Assembly (NCBI GenBank): GCA_004194705.1
Contig: SADC01000350.1
Location: 62,001 to 126,000, forward strand
Direction: 5' to 3'
DNA length: 64,000 nt
Origin: Ditylenchus dipsaci
Taxonomy: Eukaryota; Nematoda; Chromadorea; Rhabditida; Anguinidae
Shown here in pieces: positions 45,659 through 57,179 of this stretch. Under the pieces are notes generated by a model. The model was not told the DNA's origin. It made no database searches and saw only the letters and a program-made list of their open reading frames with translations. The position numbers and the translations under genes are program-made. Each line of letters starts with the position of its first letter. Within the stretch, counting starts at the first letter, position 1.

Positions 45659-46432
45659 AACACTACGTGTCCAATGATGCGACAAAAGTCACAGTCGCAG
45701 TCACAGTGTGTGTCCGATAGCGCGGAAAGATGTTTTTGTCACACATTTAACACATTTAAACCACCATAAACCTGGAATTCTGAGCAATTAAGCCCATCGG
45801 ACCCGAAATCTGATCGCTCAATGGTTTTTCTCAAAAAGTTCACTCCCCTTTTGTATACCCCCAAAAAACCAATTATTTTTGGCCTCTTGGCTATTCCGGA
45901 GTGGGTCCTGAGCCATCTGGTCTTTGCCCAACCTTTACCGGTCACCTAAGTAACACCACCTGGTGAACTCATTCTGGGCAGGCCCTTCCTGGGTACCCTG
46001 ACCTGAATACCACCACCGGAGCACCACCACCTCGGTATCACCAGCCAGGTACTCCCACCGATCACCACCTAAGTACCCTGCATAGGTAGCGACACCTGAG
46101 TACTGCCATATAGGTAAGTTTTAGGCCATGTTTAAATTGAATCAGACCATGTGATGAGGTGGATCAGACCACGTTAGGAGTCGCATTAATCTACGGTACC
46201 ATATGCTTTGAGTGTAGCATCCAATAAATTATTGGTAATACATCAGTTCAGAGAGCAAAATAACTATTCTAAAGTGAGTAGAAAAGTATAGGCAGAAGAA
46301 AAGTGTGACGCGGAAAAGTATAACTGCGACTGTAACTGCGACGTAAATTCAAATCGATTTGAAGCGTCAGTCGCAGTCACAGTCGCAGTCACACTTTCCG
46401 CGTTATTGGACACGTAGTGTAAGGGTGGAACA
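45659..46432. mobile_element. TIR element, family unclear
   Basis: Ends ACACTACGTGTCCAATGATG and CATTGG-type inverse (TTATTGGACACGTAGTGT). Subterminal words GTCACAGTCGCAGTCACA occur on both sides. No coding sequence; the target duplication could not be fixed. Confidence 0.7.
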
Positions 46433-47477
46433 GAGATTACACAAAAGACACATACGGTCGTTTTACAAAACCAAAACAAAGAATTTTATGAGAAAACTTA
46501 TAAAATAAAAAAGAAACGATTTCGAAATTTCGATGGAAAAGTTGATGGATTGTTGATGAAGATGAAAAAGAAATTTTCGTCGCTGGCATATTTTTTTGCC
46601 TTTAGTTAAAGTGCTCTATCATAAATCGGCTTGCTTTTGTCACTGCGCGTGGACGACGAAACGGCCTGGACCCTAAAACAGTCACCCAAAAGTTCGTGCC
46701 CGCCTATGGAAGGAACTTTAAGGGAACGAACTTGATAAGACAATTAAAAATATGGTTAAAATGCAGGACGGCGATGAAAAAAATTACGGCGTATGACGGC
46801 GCGATCACTATGATCCAGAGTCACTTTCGAGTGATTGTGTCCAAGGTATGTGGGTGTGCGCGTCTCAACTCCAAGCCCCCAAGCCCCTGCGCCCCCAGGT
46901 GATGCGTATAGGAAGTTCTTTCCCATTAACTTGTGCAAATGAATAAATTCTATAAAGCATAAATAGCTCTTTTCAAAGTCATAGAATCTATATGACCGGA
47001 TGGAGACTCGACTTTTATAACTATGCACATGGATCTTTCTTATTTTTTTTTTTAGAAATTTTCAGGTAATTTATATGTTCAATTAATATAATGTCAGACA
47101 GGAGACCAGGTGGAGGGAGAGACTGGGGGCTGGACATACATGGGACAGAAAGACAGCTTTATAGTGAAGAGGACCATTCGAGTAGTTGGACTTTTTACCC
47201 ACTTCGATAAATATTGAACCAGAAATTATTTGCGCCATCGTGTTCAGCGTGAAATTCTGAATCTTCCCTACCCGATGTGGTAAGATAATCCTTAAGCTAC
47301 CGAATTGAAGTCCTGAAAAATCGAATGTGAACACAAAATAACAAGGTGTCTGTACATGTTGTTTAAAAGTGTGTGTGTTTTATTGGCATTTAGATCATGT
47401 TTAAATAAAAAAGCATGAAAGCAAGACCATAAAAAATATTATTTCGCAAATTCGTTTCTACACTGGTTCAGAATAAA
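46433..47477. other. upstream region of the F-box gene
   Basis: Contains a fragment of the GTATGTGGGTGTGCG module near 46,850. No gene seen; promoter elements not identified. Confidence 0.4.
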
Positions 47478-50400
47478 ATGATTTTTTGTAATGAGTTAAT
47501 TGTGGAAATTCTTAGCTACTTTAACCGCCAACAGCTAGCAAATGTACGGTATGCAGATAGCAGGCTTAATATTATTGTCCTACACCGTTTTGCGCAATAT
47601 CCACTTTACATCCCTGAGCGTACATTTGTATTCACTAGTGAAACCTGTGAAGTGTTTCACAAATGGTTAAACAAGATTTGTATGAGTATTGTAACATTTT
47701 TATCCTTTGTTATTGGTGAAATCAATTAAAGCAGAAATTTAGACTTAGACCCATTGTGGTTTCCGGAAACAATGCCGATATCGTTGAAAGATTTAGCTGG
47801 AAATTCAATACAGCCTACTTAAAAATAATTATTGCCTGTCTGCACTATTACAAACTGGAAAATGTTGACTTGTTGCAAGGATTTCAATTAGTCACAAGTG
47901 TTTTCGAGTTATTGTCCTTACAGATAACAACGACTGAGGTAAGTTAAATGTTCTGTTTAATTTCACACTCCCTTGACTTTGAAGACCTTCAGGGTGAAAC
48001 AAAAAATACCTCTACATTATTTTGAAAAATTTGCATGGTTAAGCCCTTGCCCTATGGATTTGCACAAAAAAATCAATGAAAGCTGTTAAAGAACCATACT
48101 TGTTGATGACAATGGGAATTGGCAAATTCAAATGCGCGCGGACACTTTTTTTTACTCCAAATTTTTTTTTGAATTATGTGTTGTTGGAATATAAAAAAAA
48201 AACATATTTCACACAAATGACCCAGGTAGCTCAGTGGAATAGCAGCGTAGTGCGATGAATATGACAGTATCCAAGTGCACCCCCCCCCCTGCAAATTTTT
48301 TTGTTATTTTTCAAAAATTACCTATTTTTAGATGTAAAACTTTATTCTGAGGCACTCCAGTAGGCAAAAATCCTCAGGAATTCGAATCAGAGAGCAGAAT
48401 TTAAAAAAAAATCTCAGTCGCTGAGATATGACTCAAAGTTGGAGTGTCAACATTTTTAAAAATGACAATTCAACTTCACTCCAACTTTGAGTCATATCTC
48501 AGCGACTAAGAATTTTTTTAAATTCTGCTCTCTGATTCGAATTCCTGAGGAATTTTCGCCTACTGGAGTGCCTCAGAATAAAGTTTACATCTAAAAATAG
48601 GTAATTTTTTGAAAAATAACAAAAAAATTTGCAGGGGGGGGGGGTGCACTGGGCTTTTACGGATGAATATCGGTCTCAGGTTCGATTCCCATGTCTGCTG
48701 TGTTATTTCCGATCATTTATTATTAATAAATAAAAATAATTAAAAAAATAATTTCGGAATAAAAAAGTGTCCCGCGTGTCCAAAAAGTGTCCAAATTCCC
48801 ATTGTCATCAACGGTATACATCCAACTCGATACACCTACTCGATACACTTTTTTTATCTTAACCTCAAGGACCGTTATTTTTAGGACATAGGACAGTTTG
48901 CATCGGTTTTTCAGTAGGCAGTTCGTACCGGTTTTTTCAGATTATTTTTTTTCCGATTTTTGTCTTGATATTATTCTTGTTAGTTCAAAGACTCATCTAT
49001 GAACCAGCTTAATGCTCCAGGTATCAATAAAACCAGGTGGTCATATACTTGGTTTAAATACCCTTTTTGGGGGTTTTCAGGTTCCAAAACTTGTTTTCTG
49101 TGCTAATTTGATCATTCTAAGGATGGTAAGACAGTAGTCAAATGCTGTTTTCGATGGTATTTTTCAAGTTTTCCTGTTTCCGCTCATATGACATCCTGCT
49201 ACTTACGGAAATTTTGAAATGTCGTGGTTAGCGCACAAAAATGACTATGGAAGCCAAAAAACAAAAAAAAATGCACCAAATGGACACCCAAATTCACCAA
49301 GTGGTAGTCCACTCTATTAAGTTTATTCGTGGATTAATATAGTAAATGTGGATTAATATAGTGGATTAATATACCGTATTTCCTCTAATATAAGCCCATG
49401 CTCTAATAGAAGCCCACCCCCTTATTTTTTGACTAAGTTTCGGAGTTAAGGTCATTTTTGATTGACAATTTCAAGATTTTTGGGAGGTTGAAAATAGAAG
49501 CCCATGGGCTTCTATTAAAGGAAATACGGTAGTTCATTTTCTCGACGTGATTAACTATTCAGTATTTAGGTGGTTATCCATCTAGACCGCCTTGGTTTAT
49601 GGTTTGAAGTCATATGGTATAATCACAGAGTAGTTGACGAATTTTTTTATTTTTCTGCTTCCCTAACCCTTTTGTGTACTAATCACGATATTTTAAAACG
49701 GTTTCTAAGTAGTAGGTACAGTCGAGTCTCAATTTAACGATCACCCCGATTTAACGATCACCTGAGTCGGTCCCAGGGTGATCGTTAAATTGAGACTCGA
49801 CTGTAGTGACATGCGCGGAATGGCCGAAGTAATTGAGGTAAAAATAAAAAAGCGTATCGAGTCGGTGTATCGAGTTGTCAATGTATCGAGTCGGTGTATC
49901 GAGTTAGTTTTTGTATCGAGTTGGTTGGCAGTCGTCATCAACAAGTATGGTCCTTTAAAGGGGCATGCTCGTCGCCGATAGGAATATTTTGAAAGAAGGG
50001 TACCAGGTGAATTCAAACAAGAATTAATTTGACGAAATTTTCGAAAAGTCGAGGAAAAATTATACCTCCAGTGCGAATCGAAGCGACGACTAACTTTCAC
50101 AGTCCACCGCTTCTATCCCACTAGGCTATTAAATAAGGGAAGTGTTTTTGGTTACTTATCACACCAGAGTACTCAACTAAAATTAATTTTGAAAAATTCT
50201 CGTTTTAATTGATCTGGTACCCGCCTTTCAAAATATTCCCATCGGCGGCGAGCATGCCCTTTTAAGCAACTTGGGAGCTGCCTAATATTAGCACGAAAAT
50301 TCTAGCTCTTTGTTGCAAACGCATGTTTGAGTCCTTCCTAACATACGCTCTCTAACTCTTGCCTAAGTGTAAAAATTTGCCAGGCACCCCTTAAGGGTGA

Positions 50401-53025
50401 ATGGTGTTTTTAGGGTATCGGGAGGACTTTAGGTCACTTTTCAATAAAAACTACTATGATTATTGTTCAATTATTATGATGAACTATTATTATTGAAAAA
50501 GACAGAGAAAATAAATGGAATATTGCCAAATGACATGTCGCGAAATGAAATGTGACTCTACCCCTTTCCGCTTTTAAGCTCAAAACATTTACCCACATTG
50601 CTAGAAGTAGGGTCTCTCTGCACATGCCTGGATTCGAATACAAAAAAATTGCATTCAGCAATTTTTGCTAATCCTATTTAAACAATTGTAGCCGGAATGT
50701 CCTATTCATCCAGACGGTCGTCAATCACCCAAACCTGAAATAAAAATCGCAAGGCTGCAGTTTATTTATCTGAAATTAGATTTTAATTCAGGGTATCGAA
50801 ATGTACTTTTTAAAAAGATGTGTACTTTTTGAGACCCTAAATCTTTTTTTATTTTTGAAATTTTACGCCAAAATCTTTTTTTTTTGTTGCTCAAATATCA
50901 ATAAGCACTGGATAAAATGCTGTTTTTTTGACGAAAAATGACAAATTGTACTTTTTTGGCCAAATGTACTTTTTTATTTAAATTTGTAGTTCGCAAGCCA
51001 TTTTTAATCTAACTCTTTGTAGAAAAATGAACAGGATACCTGTGGCGCTTTTATATCTACGCAAGCTTTCAAATACCTTTTAAAAACTGCGTTAAAACTA
51101 CATTTCAAACTAATATAAGATGCAACACTCTGCCGCCATTGAAATTGCCTCACGATATACCTCTATTCTGCTTTGAAGACATATTACGTATTGAGTTGAC
51201 TGATCACTCTAAGGAGGTGAACACAATTTGCAGTGCAAGTGAACTCGTCAATTGGGTTTGTTCTACTAATCGCAGAGTGGCGATTGATCATTCTCTAGTA
51301 AATGGACAAGTGCAAGAGGTCATGGATTTATTCATTAAGGTAAATGTGCGTAAACAAATCTGGGATCGAAATTTTAAAAAGCTTTACTAAAATCAAAATA
51401 TGTTTTTTTCTGAAAAAAGATTTTTCAGATAATTTTAACCTTCGTGCTCAATTACATATCCTAATGCTCTAATAGAGCCCCCTGGCGGCTTTTTTAGAAT
51501 CAACTTCTAGAGGGGGGAGTGTGGCTTATTAGGAAGGAAGACTCTACTGGATAGGGGATTTATTTTTCAATCCTTGGAGCCTGAGACAGCGGCGAAAATT
51601 TTCGTTTTTTTAAAAGCTTTACTAATACCACATTCATCGTTTATCTTCATTTTGTGTTGTCATAAAAATAATATTTACAGTGTGTTTGAGACCCAACATG
51701 AACGATGGTATAGTAAAGGTTGTAGTCTCTCTAAACACAGAGCTTCTTCTTGAACTAAGCAACAGTCGGTAACCGGATAAAAGCCCACTTTAAGTGCTTT
51801 TGTCGCCCGGACAAAAGTTTTGTTAGCCCACTATTTGATTACGCATCGGGCTGGTTTTTTTAGGAACAGTTTTTTTTGGCTATTTTTGCTAATCCTTCTT
51901 TTATCTAATACTTCTGCAATTTTGATTCAAAATTTTGAGTACGGGCCCAGGGTCAAAATTTTTTAACCTTCCTCTTTGAAGGGGGATTAAATAATTTAGA
52001 GAGGTGACTTAAATTATTTAACCCAGGGTACGTAACTCAAAATTTTGAAAAAGCACACTTGGCCAAAAAGTACAATTTGGTCATTTTTCGTCAAAAAGTG
52101 CCATTTTATCCAGCGCTTATTGATTTTTAAGCACCAAAAAAGGATTTTGACTGAAACATCAAAAATAAAAAAGATTTTGGGCCCAAAAAAGTACAAATTT
52201 TCTTAAAAAGTAGAGTTACGTTCCCTGATTTAACCCCATTCGTCCCAACAAAAGTGAACAAACAAAAACCTTTCATTTCGGAACTGAAAATACAATGACT
52301 GAAATAAAAACAATTTCAGAAACACAAATTAACACACAGAAACACACATCATGGTTTACAAACAGAATAAGTGCCGAATCAGCTTGATGAGTGATCAAAA
52401 AGTGGTCTACCGTAAATCCTCTAATAGAGCCCCCCCCTCGATATTTGACTAGAGTTTTAGAGTTAGCACCATTTTTGATTGACAATTTCAAGATTTTTCA
52501 AGGATTGAAAAATAAAGCCCCCGGGGGCTCTGTTAGAGGATTTACGGTAACTAACTTTTGTCAGGTTGCCCAGCAGTCAGAATAGGAAAAACTATAATAA
52601 TGAGTCTGACAATTTATGTTTAGTAAATATGAAATGCACACTGTGGAGATTTGATATCGGCTGGGCGAAGGGGTTACGTACACTAATTTTTCAAAGATGG
52701 GCGATTTTTTTTGATTAACCTTTTTCGATTAACCTTACAAAACTAGCTATTCTCCGTGCTGCAAACTATAATTATACAATTTTTCTAGTTGTTCTTCGAA
52801 AGCAAAGACGTCTCAATTGCACATCTACATCTGCTTTTTTGCAAGTTTCCTGATTTGACTAACCCACCTATTCCATATGAAACGCGTCATAATCTATATA
52901 GAAAACTACCAAAAAAATTCAGGTTACAATGCTATCTTCGTGATCATGAACTTGAAAAGCTTACTTTTTTGATGGAAATAGCTGATATTGACAATGACCC
53001 ATTTTACAAATTTTTGGATTCCTAG
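47478..53025 (+). CDS. F-box family protein
   Basis: Predicted substrate adaptor of an SCF ubiquitin ligase. Exon 1 (47,478 to about 47,685) holds the F-box: CNELIVEILSYFNRQQLANV then RYADSRLNIIVLHRF and PLYI. Exon 2 (about 47,735-47,938) reads PIVVSGNNADIVERFSW and ends TTTE before GTAAGT. Exon 3 (about 51,125-51,339) reads KLPHDIPLFCFEDILRIEL and CSASELVNWVCSTNRRVAI, ending LFIK at GTAAAT. Exon 4 (52,789-53,025) continues in phase after TTTCTAG, LFFESKDVSIAHLHLLF to DPFYKFLDS and stop. The exon 1-2 junction needs one frame correction. Intron 2 (3.2 kb) is expanded by two TTAA elements, and intron 3 by hAT and CCGTATTT MITEs. The 3' UTR sequence also occurs at 41.05-40.78 kb. The gene from exon 2 on is copied inverted at 61.1-64.0 kb. 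Confidence 0.7.
48222..48710 (+). other. tRNA-like sequence split by a hairpin insertion
   Basis: A-box-like GGTAGCTCAGTGGAATAGC at 48,225 and B-box-like GGTTCGATTCCC near 48,682 are separated by a palindrome at 48,277-48,652. Its arms begin GTGCACCCCCCCCC and run about 180 bp. Without the insert the pieces would approach tRNA length, so this is a tRNA-derived relic. Confidence 0.5.
49374..49529. mobile_element. CCGTATTT-type MITE
   Basis: TA-flanked; right-hand palindrome with half-word AATAGAAGCCCA at a CCATGG centre, perfect over 24 bp; the word recurs at the left as AATAGAAGCCCACC. Confidence 0.85.
49719..49803. mobile_element. 85-bp Tigger-like MITE
   Basis: TA-flanked; ends CAGTCGAGTCTCAATTTAAC and inverse; word ATTTAACGATCACC twice plus inverse; core CGGTCCCAGGG. 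Confidence 0.9.
49959..50261. mobile_element. TTAA MITE abutting the previous TTAA element
   Basis: Ends AGGGGCATGCTCGTCGCCGA and CGGCGGCGAGCATGCCCT. Its left TTAA is also the right TTAA of 48,090-49,954. Ends match the 2.9-kb element at 22,000. Confidence 0.85.
50790..50995. mobile_element. fragment of the GTACTTTTT hAT family
   Basis: Starts CAGGGTATCGAAATGTAC; contains AATAAGCACTGGATAAAATG, shared with 38.2, 52.1 and 22.98 kb. Right terminus decayed. Mirrored at 63,130-63,330. Confidence 0.6.
52024..52227. mobile_element. hAT MITE, 8-bp TSD
   Basis: Perfect duplications ATTTAACC at 52,016-52,023 and 52,228-52,235. Termini CAGGGTACGTAACTC and GAGTTACGTTCCCTG. Mirrored near 61,880-62,085. 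Confidence 0.9.
52410..52547. mobile_element. CCGTAAAT-type MITE
   Basis: TA-flanked; ends CCGTAAATCCTCTAATAGAG and near inverse; block AAAGCCCCCGGGGGCTC at the right. Mirrored at 61,561-61,697, so it predates the inverted duplication. Confidence 0.85.
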
Positions 53026-53251
53026 AAATAGTCTGTAAATTTCTCTTTAGCTAAAACTTGTAATACAAAATAGTTATTAGTGTTATTTAAGAATAAAAAA
53101 ATTTGCTGTTTTGCAAACATAATTTTTATGTGTATGTGCTAGGGGTTTCGTGGTATCGACGCTATGTACCTTTTGTCCCAACTGGTGGAAAAGTAGAGAC
53201 CGGCCTTTGCCCTTTGGCGATGTTGCGATGCGATGATTTTAAGCCGAAATA

Positions 53252-54191
53252 ACGGGGGACAATAAAGTTCCCGCACAAAAGTTTTTTCCCAATTATTGTA
53301 CATTTGACATTGTCATTTATATGAGATCTATATACCATTTTATAGCCCTGGATCTTCTCTACAAAATGAGTTTTTACACATAAATCGAATTCATCAAAGT
53401 GACCACCATTTGCATTGATACATTTCTTGAGACGTTTTAGAAAATTTTCAATGGCTTTCTGAATCTTTTCTTGTGGAATCTCGTCCCATTCTTTCACCAG
53501 TGAGTCTTTGAGCGAAACTATTGTCTTGTGTGGCTTTGAGCAGACTTTAGACTGGAGATACGGCCACACAAACTAGTCTATGACAGTGAGATCGGGTAAG
53601 TTGGGCAGCCAGTCACCGCTGATGGTCGGATTTACGCCCGGATTTGCGGGCCAATCTTTTGCAGCGAGTCAAGCGCTTTTCCTTGGCAGCGTCGTTAAGT
53701 TGCTGCTCTTCTGCTGTCTTTCGCGACTTCATTTGAAAGATTTCTTCAATTATCTTGCAAACTGACTCACGAGAAATGTTGCCAAAGTAGCCAATTTTCT
53801 GGTGGAGTCAGATTTGCTGTGAATGTGGCCTTCTTCGTGGTTATTGCAGTAGCAAATTTTGTCAGAAATGAGTTAAATGTTTTCATCGGTTACGGCTGTA
53901 GCTGGGTGCCCGCTTCGTGGTCTGTCTTTATTGCTTCCAGTTTCTTCAAAGCGTTTAATAGCATCATACACAGTACGTGGTGGAACATCAAGAAGTCGAG
54001 CGATTTCTCTTGGTTTTTGACCTTGCTCATGAAGTCGTATGATTCCCATCGCAGATTAGCCATTGTTGTGATGTCAATATATTGTTTTGTAAAGGAAATC
54101 CAGGGCTACACAACGGTATATAATTCTTATGTCATGATAAGATAAAAGATAAAAATACTGGGAAAAAACATTTGTGCGGGTTATTTCCCGT
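53252..54191 (-). pseudogene. Tc1/mariner element, internally deleted
   Basis: TA-flanked inverted ends (ACGGGGGACAATAAAGTTCC on the left, ACGGGAAATAACCCGCAC inverted on the right). On the minus strand it encodes a paired-type N-terminus, IIRLHEQGQKPREIARLLDV then PRTVYDAIKRFEETGSNKDR, and a C-terminus FVWPYLQSKVCSKPHKTIVS to IENFLKRLKKCINANGGHF. The part between, with the catalytic residues, is largely gone and frames are broken. The inverted copy is at 59,920-60,858. Confidence 0.85.
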
Positions 54192-54324
54192 TATTTGCCT
54201 GCGATGTTGCGATGCGATGTCGGTATTTGAGTTCGATCTTGAAATTTTGGCTGAATTTTTTTACATGTTCACAAAATTTGCAAAAAATTCGAGCATTAAA
54301 AAAAACCGAAAATACCAGTTTCCT

Positions 54325-56769
54325 TCGGAGCCGGTCGATTCGATACAACGACCGATTCGATACAAGGGACAATTCGATACATGTCCTTATAAAGGGACAA
54401 TTCGATACAAGTCCTAAAAGAGGGACAATTCGATACAAGTCCTAAAAGAGGGACAATTCGATACAAGTCCTTAAAAAAGGACAATTCGATACAGCCCAAC
54501 AAAAAGTGTTTTTTGTATTCCCGTCATCTTTTTGTGCATTACATTTTTTCGAATTCTTGATCATTATTTTTGCTTTCGCTCGCTTCTGCTTTGCACACTC
54601 TCTATTTATTTATATTTTCAGAAATGATGTATGCGAATAACTTTTTACGTGATGGGCGACTAAGCATGAATGCGATTGGACAAGCGATGGGAATGGACCA
54701 GCGAGCTCTGATGGAACTCGTGCAAATTGCGCTCAATCAATTGCCAGTGCTTCCTGCAGTGGTCCAGCCAGCCATTCTAGTACAACAAGCTTTGGAAGAA
54801 ATCGAGGAATAGAACGTATGTTTTGTTTTAGATCTTCAACACCAATATCATTTTTAAAGGATAACATCACATTTGTCAAATCGGAAAAGGGCAAGGACAA
54901 GGCTGTCCACAAAGGGTTCCCATTTAAGCAGCAGCGTAAGAACAAAGATGGCTCGGTGCAGGATTGGCAATGTGTGAAGTTTGAACAATCAAATGGCGGT
55001 CGCAAAGCTCGACTACAAACAAAGGTGGCTAGCAGTGTCTTCCTGAAGTTCGAGCCTCACAATTCAGAGAAGTCGCACAATCATGCGCTCGATCCAATGA
55101 CTGTACCAAGAAGCAACGTTATGGCAAATCTCAAGCGTAGGGCGTTGGACACTCGAGAGGTAAGCACTTAATTAGTTTCTTTTTTCCAACTATTCTATTT
55201 ATTCTTTTAGCCGCCAAAAAAAAACTTTTAAACCATGAACAGCAAGATGCTCCTCTCGCTCTGGCACCGAGCATATCTGATTCAGCCAGCCGAAAATTGA
55301 TCCGAAGACATCGCATTGCCAATCAGATCCCTGTGGTAGAAGCAAACAATGTTCGAAATCTCACTTTCCCTGAAGCTAGCAAGAAGTACACAGATGCAGC
55401 CGGCCAAGAGCAACTTTTCGTGTCGAAAGATTCAGGACAGGAAGACGGTTGGCAGTTTCTTTTTATTTCAATCTTATTTTTGTTTCAAAATTGTGCTGTT
55501 TGGTGAGGAGCGAAACATTGATTGGTCTGCCGACATGAATGTGACGTACTGGGATGGATCCTTCTCAATGACGCCGGCTCCGTTTTACCAAGTTTGATTT
55601 AATGACATTAATGTCTTTAATATTTAATTTTGAGGTGTATGCAATTTTGGCTGAGAGATCTGCTCGCAATGAAGAAGGTGGCAAGTGGGTATTTCCGGTG
55701 ATGTACGCTTTGCTGATGAACAAGTCTGCCGCCTCGTACACAAAAATGATGGAGTTGATCAAGGAAGTATGGCTGCTATTCAACTCAGCATCGATCAACA
55801 TGGATTTTGAGCAAGCCGCAATTCAGTCTGCCATTCTAGTCTTCACAGGTCAGTTTTTGATCTTTGGACATGGTCAATGCTCGTCCATTTCAGAATGCCA
55901 AATTTCCGGATGTCTTTTCTACCTCGCGAAAAATTTCAAGAAGAAAATCCGTGAAGTTAACCTTACAACACGCTATCGTGAACCAGAATTCTCTGTCCGA
56001 GTCAGAATGATAATGAGCCTTGCTTTCGTGCCGCCGGCAACCATCTGGGACAATTTTGAAATTCTCCGCACTTATCTACTCGACAACAACCAAGATCTCG
56101 CTCCCGTCCTCAATTGGTTTCGAAAAAACTATTTTGTTAGGATTTTAGTTTCCAGTTCTCTTTTTTCTATTAAACACTCTCTTTCAGGCACAGCAATGAA
56201 TCCGCCTCCATTCCAGTCCACTGGTGTTCGTGCTATGAAACAACTCTGGCTGGAAAGGATCGAACCAACAATTATGCTGAAGCAGCTCATCGTCGATTGC
56301 AAGATGCTCTGGGCGTGGATCATCCAACGGTGGGCCGCCTGCTACAAGACTTGAAGAGGATCCAACGAAATCACGACTCTCATTACGAACAATATTTGGC
56401 GGGTCAAGATGCTCCGAAGAAGCGTCGAATCTACTTGGAAGCCGACAAAAGGATTCTGGCCAAGGTCCAACTCTACCAAAGAAGAAATTAAATGGAATAT
56501 CTCCGACGGCTGGCTCACAACTTCATCATGGATCAGTGAAGGAAATCTCTGTTAATCTCAATTTGTTGAATTTATTTGTTTGTTGATGTTATTTGTTCAA
56601 TAAATTTATACTTGCAAATCAATAAATCGGTCGTTGTATCGAACTGTCCCTTTTAAGGACTTGTATCGAATGGTCCCTTTAACAGGACTTGTATCGAATT
56701 GTATCTTTTACAGGACTTGTATCGAATTGTCCCTTGTATAGAATTGTCCGTTGTATCGAATTGTCACGT
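54325..56769 (+). mobile_element. Mutator-like (MULE) element, nearly complete
   Basis: Flanked by 11-bp duplications ACCAGTTTCCT (54,314-54,324) and ACCGGTTTCCT (56,770-56,780), one mismatch. Both ends consist of tandem GGACTTGTATCGAATTGTCC-type units in opposite orientation. It inserted in the BED-finger sequence seen intact at 40.54 kb. Encodes the transposase below. Confidence 0.85.
54624..56491 (+). pseudogene. FLYWCH-MULE transposase, frame-broken
   Basis: An N-terminal stretch (LRDGRLSMNAIGQAMGMDQR) precedes a FLYWCH-type zinc-binding region (ITFVKSEKGKDKAVHKGFPF, WQCVKFEQSNGGRKA, HNSEKSHNHALD). Next comes the MULE domain: VTYWDGSFSMTPAPFYQV (first Asp), FPVMYALLMNKSAASY, NMDFEQAAIQSAI (second Asp), REPEFSVRVRMIMSLAFVPP, then RTNNYAEAAHRRLQDALG (Glu). 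Introns of about 50 bp separate the exons. The acidic triad can still be recognised, but at least four frame breaks occur; some may be homopolymer errors. Confidence 0.8.
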
Positions 56770-56779
56770 ACCGGTTTCC

Positions 56780-57105
56780 TTGACCACAAACTTGGCCATG
56801 ACTTGCTTCATCGCTTTGATTCTGATTTTCTCGGCCTCTTCCATCTCTTGAAGCTTTTTCTGATAATCGGATGAGTGGAAAGATCTCTTTTGGATTTGTC
56901 GGCCTTCGATTGCTCATCTTGATTTTATTCTGGCAGGCACTGCACTCGGCTTCTGTTGCGGGCAGCTTCGCGAAGAGAAGACGACCGGCTTCATCACCAT
57001 CAAGCGCAATTTTCCAGAGAAGGCTCATACTGAATAAGAAGCATGGATGCCTTTGTAAATAATTTTGAATGAAAAAAGACAAAAAATATACGATAGAACC
57101 CTATT
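56780..57105 (-). pseudogene. BED-finger exon fragment interrupted by the MULE
   Basis: SLLWKIALDGDEAGRLLFAKL repeated from 40,296, on the other strand. The MULE sits where this copy reads GTCAAGGAAACCGGT. The 5' flank continues like 40,240-40,295 to about 57,105 (ending AACCCTA). Confidence 0.6.
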
Positions 57106-57179
57106 GTACTGTAGCCTATTCACTTTTTCGATCTTTCGAGCTATTTAACAGCAGGGATAGACACGGGCGATAGACACGC

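Larger units (their letters stand above)
48090..49954. mobile_element. 1.9-kb composite TTAA element
   Basis: TTAA at 48,086-48,089 and 49,955-49,958. Ends AGAACCATACTTGTTGATGA and inverse (GTCATCAACAAGTATGGTCC). An inner inverted pair runs 48,100-48,815 (AATGGGAATTGGCAAATT). The right half carries tandem GTATCGAGTTGG words near 49,855-49,930. It is absent from the right arm. Confidence 0.8.
47916..56145. repeat. left arm of a giant inverted repeat
   Basis: Matches 57,966-64,000 in reverse complement: end of F-box exon 2, intron sequence, exons 3 and 4, mariner, MULE 5' part. The arm is about 2.2 kb longer because of the TTAA pair at 48,090-50,261. Differences seen by eye are mostly homopolymer lengths. 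Confidence 0.9.

Noticed and set aside
53162..53569. Host gene of 135 residues
   Set aside because: It is the C-terminal part of a mariner transposase (WPYLQSKV, KKCINANGGHFDE) within a TA-flanked element.
54181..54502. Open frames with repeated IRYKS / YRIVP words
   Set aside because: They are translations of the tandem terminal repeats of the MULE, not protein repeats under selection.
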